A DNA stretch of 64,000 bases. Source: Axinella damicornis (lineage: Eukaryota > Porifera > Demospongiae > Axinellida > Axinellidae). Position numbers and translations under genes: made by a program. The stretch is from contig OZ007514.1 of the NCBI GenBank assembly GCA_963931865.1, positions 3,172,027-3,236,026 on the forward strand, given 5' to 3'. Under the pieces are notes generated by a model. That model did no database searches. It saw only the letters and a list, made by a program, of their open reading frames with translations, and was not told where the DNA came from. Within the stretch, counting starts at the first letter, position 1. The number at the start of each line of letters is the position of its first letter. Shown here in pieces: positions 55,679-64,000 of the stretch.

Positions 55679-56412
55679 TGCTCTCTCAGACTAAGCTACA
55701 TGAGCTACACCCTGAAGGGAACTATACTCTATTCAATGCACATCAATCTACACACGTGTACGTGGCCCATTAAAAAATTGTTTTTCGGTCAATCAGAAAT
55801 GAGCATGTGGTCGACCGGTCAGAAATTGGGTCAGATATTATGTTATCTTGGAGAAAAAAAAAGAGTAAACAAATGGAGACAAAAACAACATCCCGGGCGG
55901 GACTCGAACCCGCAACCTTTGAATTAAGTCCAATGCGCTAATCCATTGCGCCACCGGGACATCCGCCTTCTTTAGGCCTAAAATGGCTCTTTATTCGACG
56001 GTCATGTGCTATAGTGAAGCAATAGAGCCGCACCCATTTTTTCATTACGATCATAAGACCTTCAATTATGCGCATGCGCAAAAAAGGGGCACGTTCCTCG
56101 AGAAAAGTGGAGGCATCCTACGGAGTTAGGTAGGATTGCCTTGATCGTTTCAGTGTTCTACCATTTGTTCATCTTTCAGGAAACCGTAAGACTCTATTAG
56201 CTAGCTGAGCCGTGGATTGGGTGTGAGGCGTTGGGGGGTATTGTACGAAGTCTGTAAGGGTATGTATCCATTCAGCATAATTTACCTAGGTACCTGTTGG
56301 GCCAGCTGTCCAGTGGTTTTGTATGTGCTGTAAGTGGAAATCGCATTCACAGTATGAGGTCAATCCAGATGTAAAGGTTGTCTATAATATCCCTTTCTCC
56401 TGCTGACAGGCC
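55679..56412. promoter_or_regulatory. Shared upstream region of mS38 and eIF5A
   Basis: The two genes are divergent with 734 bp between start codons. The right part probably holds a non-coding eIF5A leader exon: the coding exon begins after a good acceptor (CTCCTGCTGACAG, 56409), and an upstream leader is therefore needed. A tRNA-like sequence sits in the middle. Confidence 0.5.
55889..55960 (-). tRNA. tRNA-Arg-like sequence, probably pseudogene
   Basis: The cloverleaf is nearly complete: a 7 bp acceptor stem (GTCCCGG with CCGGGAT), D stem GCGC/GCGC, T arm GCGGG-TTCGAGT-CCCGC and anticodon stem TTGGA/TTCAA. Overall it resembles tRNA-Arg(TCT). However, the anticodon loop has only five bases (CTTAA) instead of seven, so the anticodon is damaged. 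It is best read as a tRNA pseudogene or tRNA-derived repeat. Confidence 0.6.
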
Positions 56413-59400
56413 ATGGCCGATGAACCTGATTTCGAGGGAGGTGATGCTGGTGCCTCTCAGACGTACCCAGCCCAGTGCTCTTCACTGCGTAAGAATGGCC
56501 ACGTGGTCATTAAGAACCGTCCCTGTAAGATTGTTGAGATGTCCACCTCCAAGACGGGCAAACATGGCCACGCCAAGGTCCACTTAGTCGGCATGGATAT
56601 CTTTACGAATAAGAAGTATGAAGACATCTGTCCCTCTACTCACAATATGAACGTGCCTCATGTCCGGCGTAATGACTTTCAGGTATGCCAGAGTGTGTTC
56701 GCATGCTAACCTTAGTCTCGGAACCAGACCCTTCGCACAGGGAGGAGGAAGGGTCTGGGCACCATCTTACATTCGAGTTGTCCCCAGGTCGGAATGTTGA
56801 CCTAACGAATCAGAAGCGTTGATTGCGAATGACATCAGGGAAATGATTTTTCTCCAGGCTTTCAGTGTCGGCAGTGACTCGACACGGCCAATTGCTGTGC
56901 TGTACTGCATTACCCGTGAGTGTCTGACAAAAGTTGAGGAGAGCAACGAGCAGGTCGACTGTGATTGTATTGCAGCTGATCGCTAATTACCACACACAAT
57001 TGCATTCCGTGAGGACAACTCGAATGTAGGCACGTGCCCAGACCCTTCCTCCTCCCCGTGCAAAGGGTCTGGTTCTGAGACTATGCTAACCTGTAGCCTC
57101 GTTCCAGGCTCTTGTGTGAGGGTGGAGAAAAAGAGCCTGGTACACACCATTTGTGCATGCTCAGTTCCCCGTGGGAATTTGGAAACTGACGGATACTATG
57201 CCGTAATATCATTCTGTCCAGCATCCTATTACCTTTTTGTTGCACTGGTGCAATCGAAGATGGCAGTGTTGTTACAAGGGTTTGGTGAAACTTCTATTGC
57301 AAGGATACCGCTGCGCCTTCCAGCTTACATGCTGAAAAAGCCTTCATTGGGACAGAAAATAAGCTACCGTAGGCGCTCTAATTATGCATCGCTCAAAAAA
57401 TTGAAATGTAAAGCAACAATAGAAATTTGGTCAGCCAAACGGTGACGAATTTTGACGCATGATTAGAAAACACCGCGCTAGGTACTAATGTCAGACGAGT
57501 GTAGGCAAAGCTATTGCATAGCAGTTGTGTTTGTTCCCGGTTGTCGGACTGTCGCTGCCTTTTCTCCTACACGGTGTCCGTATCCTGGGGCAAGGAATAC
57601 ATAAGTGAGTTGCTTTCTTGTACCTTCACTGATGTCCCAGCCATATCGCAACTGTGTCTTTATACATCAACGTTCACAGGCAGTGATGTGATGCATCCTC
57701 TTCGCCATTCAACTGTACTGTGTGCGCTTCGAGCTAGCTGCCATGCTGCCGTTATGATTGTGTTATGCAATAATGGGAAATGAGTCCCTGGAGTGCGACG
57801 CATTAATGGAAATTATCAGTTTGAGACTTGAATTTTGACGCAGAATTAGAAAGGACGCATAATTTGAGCGCCTATGGTACTTAGGCGAGCAGCTAATATG
57901 TCCTGCTGTATAGCCCCTGCACAGTTAACTTGCCCCTCCTTCCCCCTCATGCTGTCCCTCCCCAAACCCTTGCCCCTCCTTCCCCCTCATGCTGTCCCTC
58001 CCCCTCCCCTACCCCTTACCCCTCCTTCCCCCCTCATGCTGCCCCTTGCCTTCCCCCACCCCTTGCCCCTCCTTCCCCCTCATGCTGTCCCTCCCCCTCC
58101 CCCACCCCTTGCCCCTCCTTCCCCCTCATGCTGTCCCTCCCCCTCCCCCACCCCTTGCCCCTCCTTCCCCCTCATGCTGTCCCTCCCCCTCCCCTACCCC
58201 TTGCCCCTCCTTCTCCCTCATGCTGTCCCTCCCCCTCCCTACCCCCTACCCCTCCTTCCCCCTCATGCTGTCCCTCCCCCTCCCCCACCCCTTGCCCTCC
58301 TTCCCCCTCATGCTGTCCCTCCCCCTCCCCCACCCCTTGCCCTCCTTCCCCCTCATGCTGTCCCTCCCCCTCCCTACCCCTTACCCCTCCTTCCCCCTCA
58401 TGCTGCCCCTCGCCTCCCCCCACCCCTTTCCCCTCCTTCCCCCTCATGCTGTCCCTCCCCCTTCCCCTCCTAAATGACAGTGTCTAGTACTGCAGGTTAT
58501 GCTGATGTCATCATTTTCATAATATGGATGGCTGCACTAATTTGGGTGGCTGTTTTCTTTTTTGGATATAGCAGCCTCTATGGCGATCTTGGTGAACACA
58601 ATCAGCAATGCTTCTAGTATGTGTTGAATCGAACGAAATGCGATTGATATATGTATAGGCTATTAGTGCTATATTAACACATACCAGTGATGCAGGGCAC
58701 GTTTCAATCAATACTGCATATAAGACCAATGTATTACGGTACATCAAGATGACGGCACAAGCTTTAGTGCCACAGAAAGGTGATGTAAGTGCAATGGATC
58801 TGTACCCTTGTTTGGCCTTGTTCGCAGGCCTCTCAAGTCCTCAACAGAAAGGGAGGGAGGACCTGGGTACCTAATCTCGCATGAGCGTGAGGAAGTGGTT
58901 AATCGAGTGCACATAGCTTCCTGTCCTGACCAAGTGTGCATGACATCACCCTACTATTGACGGTTTTGTAACAGCAGTCTCATTGCCACTGAAGATGACC
59001 TGTATAGGGTTTGAAACGTTTTGGACATTTCTGGCTTGCATTTTATGTTATGGCTCGATTTCATTTTGCCAGACTGTTTGTTCGCCTTGCTTGTAAACTG
59101 TTTATAAACTGTTCGCCCTGCTTATAAACCGTTTATAAACTGTTCGCCCTGCTTATAAACCGTTCAGCCAGTTTATAAACAGTTCAGCCTGCTTATAAAC
59201 CGTTCGGCCAGTTTATAAACGGATTGGCTGGTTTATAAACCATTCGGCCCAGTTTTAAATGGGACTTGCTTCCACGCATTTATCAAAAGCAGGCCACCGG
59301 ATTACAAACCGGACGACCCGTTCATTAACTGGCGGTATTAACCGGTCAGGATTACAATCGGTTCACAACGGTTACACCGACAGAGTTTTGTCATGATTGA

Positions 59401-60314
59401 GTCGTCCTAGCCACACAGGCCTCTACAATATGGTCACCCTATATGGCCTGCTAGCTAGACGCTAGACATGTGCGGTTAGCTACCTGGAACCTAGCCTCGT
59501 TCCCAGGCCTCATGGGAGGAGAGAAAGCAGCCTGGGAACGAGGCTACCTGGAACCTTCCCTCTTCTTTCTGTTTTGAGATCCTTGTTGCCCACACACAAT
59601 TAAGCCCTGGCAACCGCACTCCTGGTAGTCGTTGCGATTCGTCATAGCAAAGTTCGTGTGGCTGATGATGGTTTGAGATGCGCTCTGTTGAGCTGTGGCC
59701 CTACATGCTCAAGACGATCTCATCTCGAAGCCAAGGGAACTACGAGTACAGACCAGAGGAGAGGGCGATGATGGGAAGGTTTATCATAGCAATTACATCA
59801 TTTTTCCCCCGAGAGTCCGACTCACCAGTGTTTTGGCCGAAATCACTCACCGAATACGACGATATGGGTTATTGTTGTACATGCATGGCAATCACTGTGC
59901 TGACCACACTTTTGAGTCATGTGGCCTTTTGTTGGTATTACAGCCTCATTCCCAGTCCCATACCCAGCTTTTTTGTCGCTTGCAGTACAGTAAAGCGGGG
60001 AGAGCCTGGTACATTTCCTCACGTGAGTGACGTCAAGGGTAGAAAGACCTAAATGAACTCCTCTCCCCCCCACTCCTCTCCCCACCCACCCCATTCCTCC
60101 TCTTTACCACTACCTCCAGTTGATTGATATAAATGATGGCTTTCTGAGTCTCATGGGGGACAATGGCGAGGTACGTGACGACATTCGTGTGCCCGAAGGT
60201 GATCTGGGAAAAGATATTCAGTCCAAATTCGATGCTGGAGAACAGCTTTTGGTCACGGTTATCTCTGCCATGGGTGAAGAGTGTGCTATCCAAATGAAGA
60301 ACATGCCCAAGTAA
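56413..60314 (+). CDS. EIF5A: Translation factor eIF5A, two coding exons
   Basis: The coding exons are 56413-56682 and 60120-60314 (phase 0), giving 154 residues. Exon 1 starts [15 protein letters not shown] and includes the hypusine loop [12 protein letters not shown], whose lysine between Gly and His is the site modified to hypusine. Exon 2 gives the OB-fold ([28 protein letters not shown], ending KNMPK). eIF5A binds the ribosomal E site and helps peptide bond formation and termination. The 3.4 kb intron holds a long foldback element, a minisatellite, hairpins and other repeats. The acceptor before the ATG implies an upstream leader exon. Confidence 0.95.
56713..57083. mobile_element. Long TAGTCTCG foldback element
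   Basis: 371 bp, about 90 percent similar by eye to 25627-26010, with the exact 9 bp duplication TGCTAACCT (56704-56712, 57084-57092). A fragment of a short hairpin (tagcctcgttccaggctc) starts at 57094. Confidence 0.85.
57094..57880. other. eIF5A intron, unassigned repeat-like sequence
   Basis: The stretch contains two related segments (gaattttgacgcatgattag at about 57448 and gaattttgacgcagaattag at about 57830). They may delimit an old element. Open frames here match no family I recognise. Confidence 0.4.
57926..58475. repeat. About 45 bp C-rich minisatellite
   Basis: Units ccccttgcccctccttcccc plus ctcatgctgtccctccccct are repeated about 13 times in the eIF5A intron. Pro/Leu-rich frames through it are artefacts. 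Confidence 0.85.
59085..59345. repeat. About 20 bp TTATAAACCGTTCG repeats
   Basis: Units such as gcttataaaccgttcgccct recur about 8-10 times with decay to the right. Confidence 0.7.
59492..59546. mobile_element. TAGCCTCG hairpin element
   Basis: 55 bp, flanked by the exact 9 bp duplication CCTGGAACC (59483-59491, 59547-59555). Confidence 0.85.
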
Positions 60315-60780
60315 TCAGCCAATCAGACGGAGCAAACGAATGGAACTCTTTTTTTTTTTGGCCCATGGCGGCCATGTTGGTCGTATTTGCCTGGCCACTT
60401 TAGGGCTGAATCTGTAAGTTATCAACACTATTACTGTTCTAAATCTAAAGTTTAAAATTAATGTTGGTACAAGTATGTCTCCTATGTATTATTATCTTTC
60501 ATATGTTTGTACGCAAAATGGCAAAATTCTTATTAGTGCACATGCATGCTTGCGAACCGACCTGGGATGTCACAGTTGGGTAGTAGTTTTTTAAATTAGA
60601 GTGCACTTACTAAACTCTGCCTAGGTTGTCATGGTAACCTGCACAGGATGAATTGGTAATAGTTATACTGTCAGGTCCATCTAGTGGGGGGGTTTCCCAC
60701 TACACAAACGTGTATGATGACATCATCTTTGCCACTGCAATGAGGATATCATGCACAGTAGTTCAAGCCAGCTTGAGTGC
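60315..60780. other. eIF5A 3' flank
   Basis: This holds the presumed 3' UTR (poly-T and AT-rich sequence). No other gene is recognised. Confidence 0.4.
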
Positions 60781-60782
60781 TA

Positions 60783-61053
60783 GTTTAGGGTTGGGCAATA
60801 CTATGAATCGTAACTTGTGATTATTGCCTGAAGCCGTCCAGCGATTACTGCCAATATTGCTTGTCTCTACTGGTTGTCATTATTCTTCAAGCAGTGGTGT
60901 ACAAATGACCTCGATTCAAAATCATGTTGTTATGCTAGAAGTTCAAGGACATTGCGACTGTGATAGTATTGGTATTCTAAAACTCATGCGATACAATAAT
61001 TGCAGCAGTATAATATTATTGCAACATCGCAATTATTGCCCAACCCTAGTGCT
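60783..61053. mobile_element. AT-rich foldback element
   Basis: The ends tagggttgggcaat and attgcccaaccctag are inverted, within a duplicated gtgctagt context. There is no coding content. Confidence 0.6.
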
Positions 61054-61081
61054 AGTGTATATTACACACCTGTGTGCCACC

Positions 61082-61113
61082 TAGCCTCGTACCCAGGCCT
61101 TGGTACGAGGCTA
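61082..61113. mobile_element. Minimal TAGCCTCG hairpin in a palindromic context
   Basis: 32 bp, and the flanking tgccacc/ggtggca extends the palindrome, so the flanks are inverted instead of directly repeated. Confidence 0.65.
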
Positions 61114-61196
61114 GGTGGCACATAGCCTCGTCTGACCGTCTTGTTCCCGAATTGGATGGTAAATGCATTGTATAGGAAGCACAATGGATTTGTTGT

Positions 61197-61420
61197 AGCC
61201 TCATTCCCAGGCCTAACAGCCTGGGGACAAGGCCAGTACTGTCAGGCAACGCCCTGGGGACAAGGCCAGCACTGTCAGGCAACGCCCTGGGGACAAGGCC
61301 AGTACTGTCAGGCAATGCCCTGGGGACGAGGCCAGTACTGTCAGGCAATGCCCTGGGGACGAGGCCAGCACTGTCAGGCAACGCCCTGGGGACGAGGCCA
61401 GCACTGTCAGGCTACTCAAA
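61197..61420. repeat. 33 bp minisatellite derived from a hairpin arm
   Basis: A TAGCCTCA hairpin start (61197) is followed by six units of ccctggggacaaggccag plus tactgtcaggcaacg. The ctggggacaagg core equals the right arm of the hairpin. Long frames on both strands are repeat artefacts. Confidence 0.8.
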
Positions 61421-61429
61421 CTGAGTGGA

Positions 61430-62237
61430 AATGAGAGATTGGAGAATCACAATGAGCAGCAGATTATGCAATCAACAAAGTAGACCAAACAGTGTCACAG
61501 TGGTAGGCCTATGCTATTGGTCAAGCTGAGTGTGGGTGCAGCTGTCTTAGATGATGTTGCTAGGTGCAACAGTAGATCAAGGTAGACTGTGCATGATTCG
61601 TCAGGTACAACAGTGGACGAGAGGGTTCGTTGTGGTTGAACCTTCATAATCATAATTATGATTCCTCGGGTATAACAGTGGAGAGTCAATTGAACCTATT
61701 CAAAACTACTATCCTGGAGGCAGGTACAATTTGACATGGTTCATGTAGGTTTTGAACAACTAGCCAAGAGACATGAGCATGAATGTTCAAGGGATTCAAT
61801 TATATAGAGTGGTTGCTCATAAAACAAACATGATTCCTCAAATCCATACAAGTGGGGTTGAACTTCAGTATGGCTGAAGTCCAACTTCAGCATTCTGCTC
61901 TTGCATGGCATGCATTGATTCATATTACTTAATTGTTTCTCAGTTGCTTCACACCACGGCCCCTCCATTGAGGTACCTCCAGACAGACCTTTTGGCAGTC
62001 TAGCCCCCCCACACATACACACACACACACATTGAATGGAATTGTCGGTTGCCATGGTCACATGAATGAGGTCTTTAAAATACAAACGAACTGCCATGCA
62101 GGAACTTTCCAAGTTGGTGTATACATCCTCAGTCACACTGACCTCCATATATGGAGTTTTCCAGTGTGATGTCATAAACACACAGCTACAGAAGTCCCAC
62201 ACAATATGATAACACAAAGTTGACAACAATACTGTAG
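61430..62237. other. Probable 3' UTR/flank of the PRXL2-like gene
   Basis: The sequence has a short CA repeat (about 62010-62030). A 162-codon minus-strand frame at 61741-62229 shows no family I recognise. It lies just downstream of the PRXL2-like stop, so I treat the stretch as untranslated. Confidence 0.4.
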
Positions 62238-64000
62238 TTAATCTGTCTTCTTGGCATCCTGGTCGTCCACAGACTCCGCCTTTGGCTCTGCAGAAGGGAC
62301 ATTCTTGCTCTCTTCCATCTCTGCCTCGGGAGAGGCAGCTGGTTCACTGCACGTGTGTTAAGGGGAGGAAGGATGCATGGCTATAATCCAGCAGTTCCCC
62401 ATGCAACCAAGTTGTTAACTCTTTTCCAACCATAAGAAACAGCTTAAGAGACAGGGTCGCATATGGTTGTGTGGAAATTATTGCGTTACTCTTAATCATA
62501 AGCCTCTCCAGCCTCGTTCCCAGGCCCGAGCCGTCTCGGGCCTGGGATCAAGGCTTAAGCCTCTCAGTATTAATTAACTCTTTAGGGCCTAAATTTATTT
62601 CTCTAGGTCATTTTCAGTCTATAGAACACTTAAACATACCCTATTTTCTGTTCCCTGGCGTTGCTGGGCTCGAAACTGCTCACACAGGTAATTTCAGCTA
62701 CACTAAGCATATACGTGACTTAACCACACCCACCAACTAACGAACTTGCAATCAAGCCTCCCGAGAAGTAGCCAACCTGCCGTAGCTAAAAAACTGACCA
62801 TGAACACTGGAAATGGAGGGCCTACAAGGCAAGACAGCTACTTTCTAAGTCCATTTATGCTTAAAACCCGAGAAATGGCCTACCTGGCTCCAACCAAGGG
62901 CCGTTCAAAGCTGAGCCCAAACGCGGCCATGCTGTTTGCACCCTTCGGGTGCACCCACCCACCTCCCCCTGCCCCGCCCTTTCTGCTGGCGCAGAGCCTA
63001 TCTCTCAAGGACATTGCCGGATGTGACATCATGAAGCTGAAAGTCTCACGTTGCAGATATGCAACGTTAGGTCTTAAAGGGTTAATACAGGGTTTTGGTC
63101 TCACTCTACACGTCTAATTCTCAATAGTCCCATGCCCAGACCTTACACACGTGCAAAGAAGCTAGGTCTGGTGTTCTGAGCGGCACTTCTTGTAAGTGCA
63201 TTTGAGACCTCCAATCAGACTGCAGAACACTTCCATGACGTAGCCAATTGTATTTTGAACTGAATTGGAGATAGTGAAAACGTCATTATTGTTTCGCAGC
63301 CTATTCTTGGCTGTTACCTGTAGACTTTGTTGCCCTCTTGAGCTTTTGTGATCTGTGCTGTGTAGTAGTCTATAATATTATGCATGAGGCATCAGAATTA
63401 ACTCGAGTTCCGGATTTGACATTCTTTACGTAATACGGCCCAGCCCCATGTGACAACAAACGTTGCTCAGAACACCAGACCCTCTTTCAGCTTTTCAGGG
63501 AAAGTCAAGGAGTGAGACACATTCATTCAAGATCTGGACCACCTATAGCTGCAAACTATGTACCCACAAAAATATCAACTGGGCTGCAAGCTGCGTCAAA
63601 TTAATTTAATTCTCTGGTGCTGCTAACCTGGAGGGGGGAGGCTCACTGATGCCCAGAGCCTGGAGGATGACATCATTAGCAACGTGGTCACCAGGGTTCT
63701 CCTCATGGTGGTTCAGTAGCACTTTTCCCGCTCCCTTGCTCACAACCAGTAGCCCTCCATTTTGTAGTCCATCCCCTGACAAGTTTCCATCAATGTTCTT
63801 TGAGCGAGCCTGAATGTGTGTGTGTGTGAATGTGTGTGTGAATGTGTATGTGTGTGTGCATGTGTGTGTGTGCGTGCATGTGTGTGTGCATGTGTATGTG
63901 GGTGGGTGTGTGATCATGAATGTACGCTACATCCCTGCACCAGAATAGCCTTACCCGGTTCATTAATAAGCCTTGTGGGTACAAATTATAATCGATATAC
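62238..64000 (-). CDS. PRXL2-type peroxiredoxin-like protein, 3' part only
   Basis: Three exons are visible on the minus strand: 64000 (window edge)..63955, 63809..63628 and 62346..62238. Donors and acceptors have matching phases (0, then 2). The middle exon encodes [19 protein letters not shown], then [18 protein letters not shown], which matches the C-terminal part of the AhpC/TSA-like PRXL2 (FAM213) family (GxGxxxGGxxVV, HxEExxGDHV pattern). The last exon adds an acidic/Lys-rich tail ending DDQDAKKTD. The redox-active N-terminal half lies beyond the window. PRXL2 members include a prostamide/prostaglandin F synthase; I cannot assign A, B or C type. Confidence 0.75.
62509..62555. mobile_element. 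CAGCCTCG hairpin element
   Basis: 47 bp, flanked by the exact 10 bp duplication TAAGCCTCTC (62499-62508, 62556-62565), inside the last PRXL2-like intron. Confidence 0.8.
62578..63081. mobile_element. piggyBac-like MITE flanked by TTAA
   Basis: 504 bp, with ends CTCTTTAGGGCC and GGTCTTAAAGGG (inverted, 9 of 12) and TTAA on both sides (62574-62577, 63082-63085). It is more diverged than the element at 15989 and has no transposase frame. Confidence 0.65.
63163..63483. mobile_element. Foldback element
   Basis: aggtctggtgttctgagc on the left is inverted as gctcagaacaccagaccct on the right. A single end of the same type occurs near 31100 (aaaacaccagaccctctctg). Confidence 0.55.
63815..63910. repeat. 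GT/GTATGT microsatellite
   Basis: TG-rich array directly adjoining the acceptor of the PRXL2-like exon on the minus strand (CA-rich when read as sense). Confidence 0.8.

Noticed and set aside
57874..58487. Three overlapping Pro/Leu-rich frames
   Set aside because: They arise from the C-rich minisatellite within the eIF5A intron.
59678..60052. 124-codon plus-strand frame inside the eIF5A intron with a hydrophobic stretch
   Set aside because: No family match, no splice support, and a dispersed repeat lies just upstream.
61741..62229. 162-codon minus-strand frame
   Set aside because: No recognised family, contains a CA repeat and lies directly after the PRXL2-like stop, so it is probably 3' UTR.

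Overview
This window is nuclear DNA from an early-branching metazoan. The genes are animal orthologues with short GT-AG introns, and hairpin mobile elements, minisatellites and long C/G runs are very dense. A demosponge is the best guess, but I could not run the homology search that would confirm it.

Layout. (1) Positions 1-20900 hold a tandem segmental duplication on the minus strand. Each unit carries a two-exon gene whose small first exon encodes a J domain and whose huge second exon encodes a FYVE-like zinc cross-brace, a long helical region, a Gly-rich linker and a C-terminal GIY-YIG nuclease-like domain (copy 1 at 1572-8959, copy 2 at 10998-18207). Each unit also carries a terminal exon of NAA38; the copy at 9583-9994 is broken, the one at 18980-19713 is joined to the real gene. 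(2) At 18980-26456, NAA38 (minus) and CYB5D1 (plus) are head to head with 80 bp between their start codons. (3) An intronless HECTD3-type E3 ligase lies at 26795-29242. (4) An ELYS/AHCTF1 nucleoporin gene occupies 31324-53111. I reconstructed 32 exons with fully consistent splice phases, giving 1655 residues. One intron carries a hAT transposon with an intact transposase, and several introns carry minisatellites and CCCT or CA arrays. (5) An mS38/AURKAIP1 gene (minus, 55031-55678) lies divergently to eIF5A (plus, 56413-60314). (6) The right edge holds the 3' exons of a PRXL2-type peroxiredoxin-like gene (minus, 62238 to beyond 64000).

Most conserved genes are housekeeping: NatC acetylation, nuclear pore assembly, mitochondrial translation, translation elongation and ubiquitin ligation. 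CYB5D1 is cilia-associated. They look like independent neighbours, not a pathway. The novelty lies in the duplicated J/FYVE/GIY-YIG genes and in the mobile DNA. The dominant repeat is a hairpin family with ends 5'-TAGYCTCG and 9-10 bp target duplications, present about 25 times. Two piggyBac-like TTAA elements, a hAT element, a tRNA-derived SINE and several foldback elements are also present. The ELYS, CYB5D1, eIF5A and NAA38 models rest on phase-checked splice sites plus recognisable family sequence. Functions given are family knowledge, not tested here.
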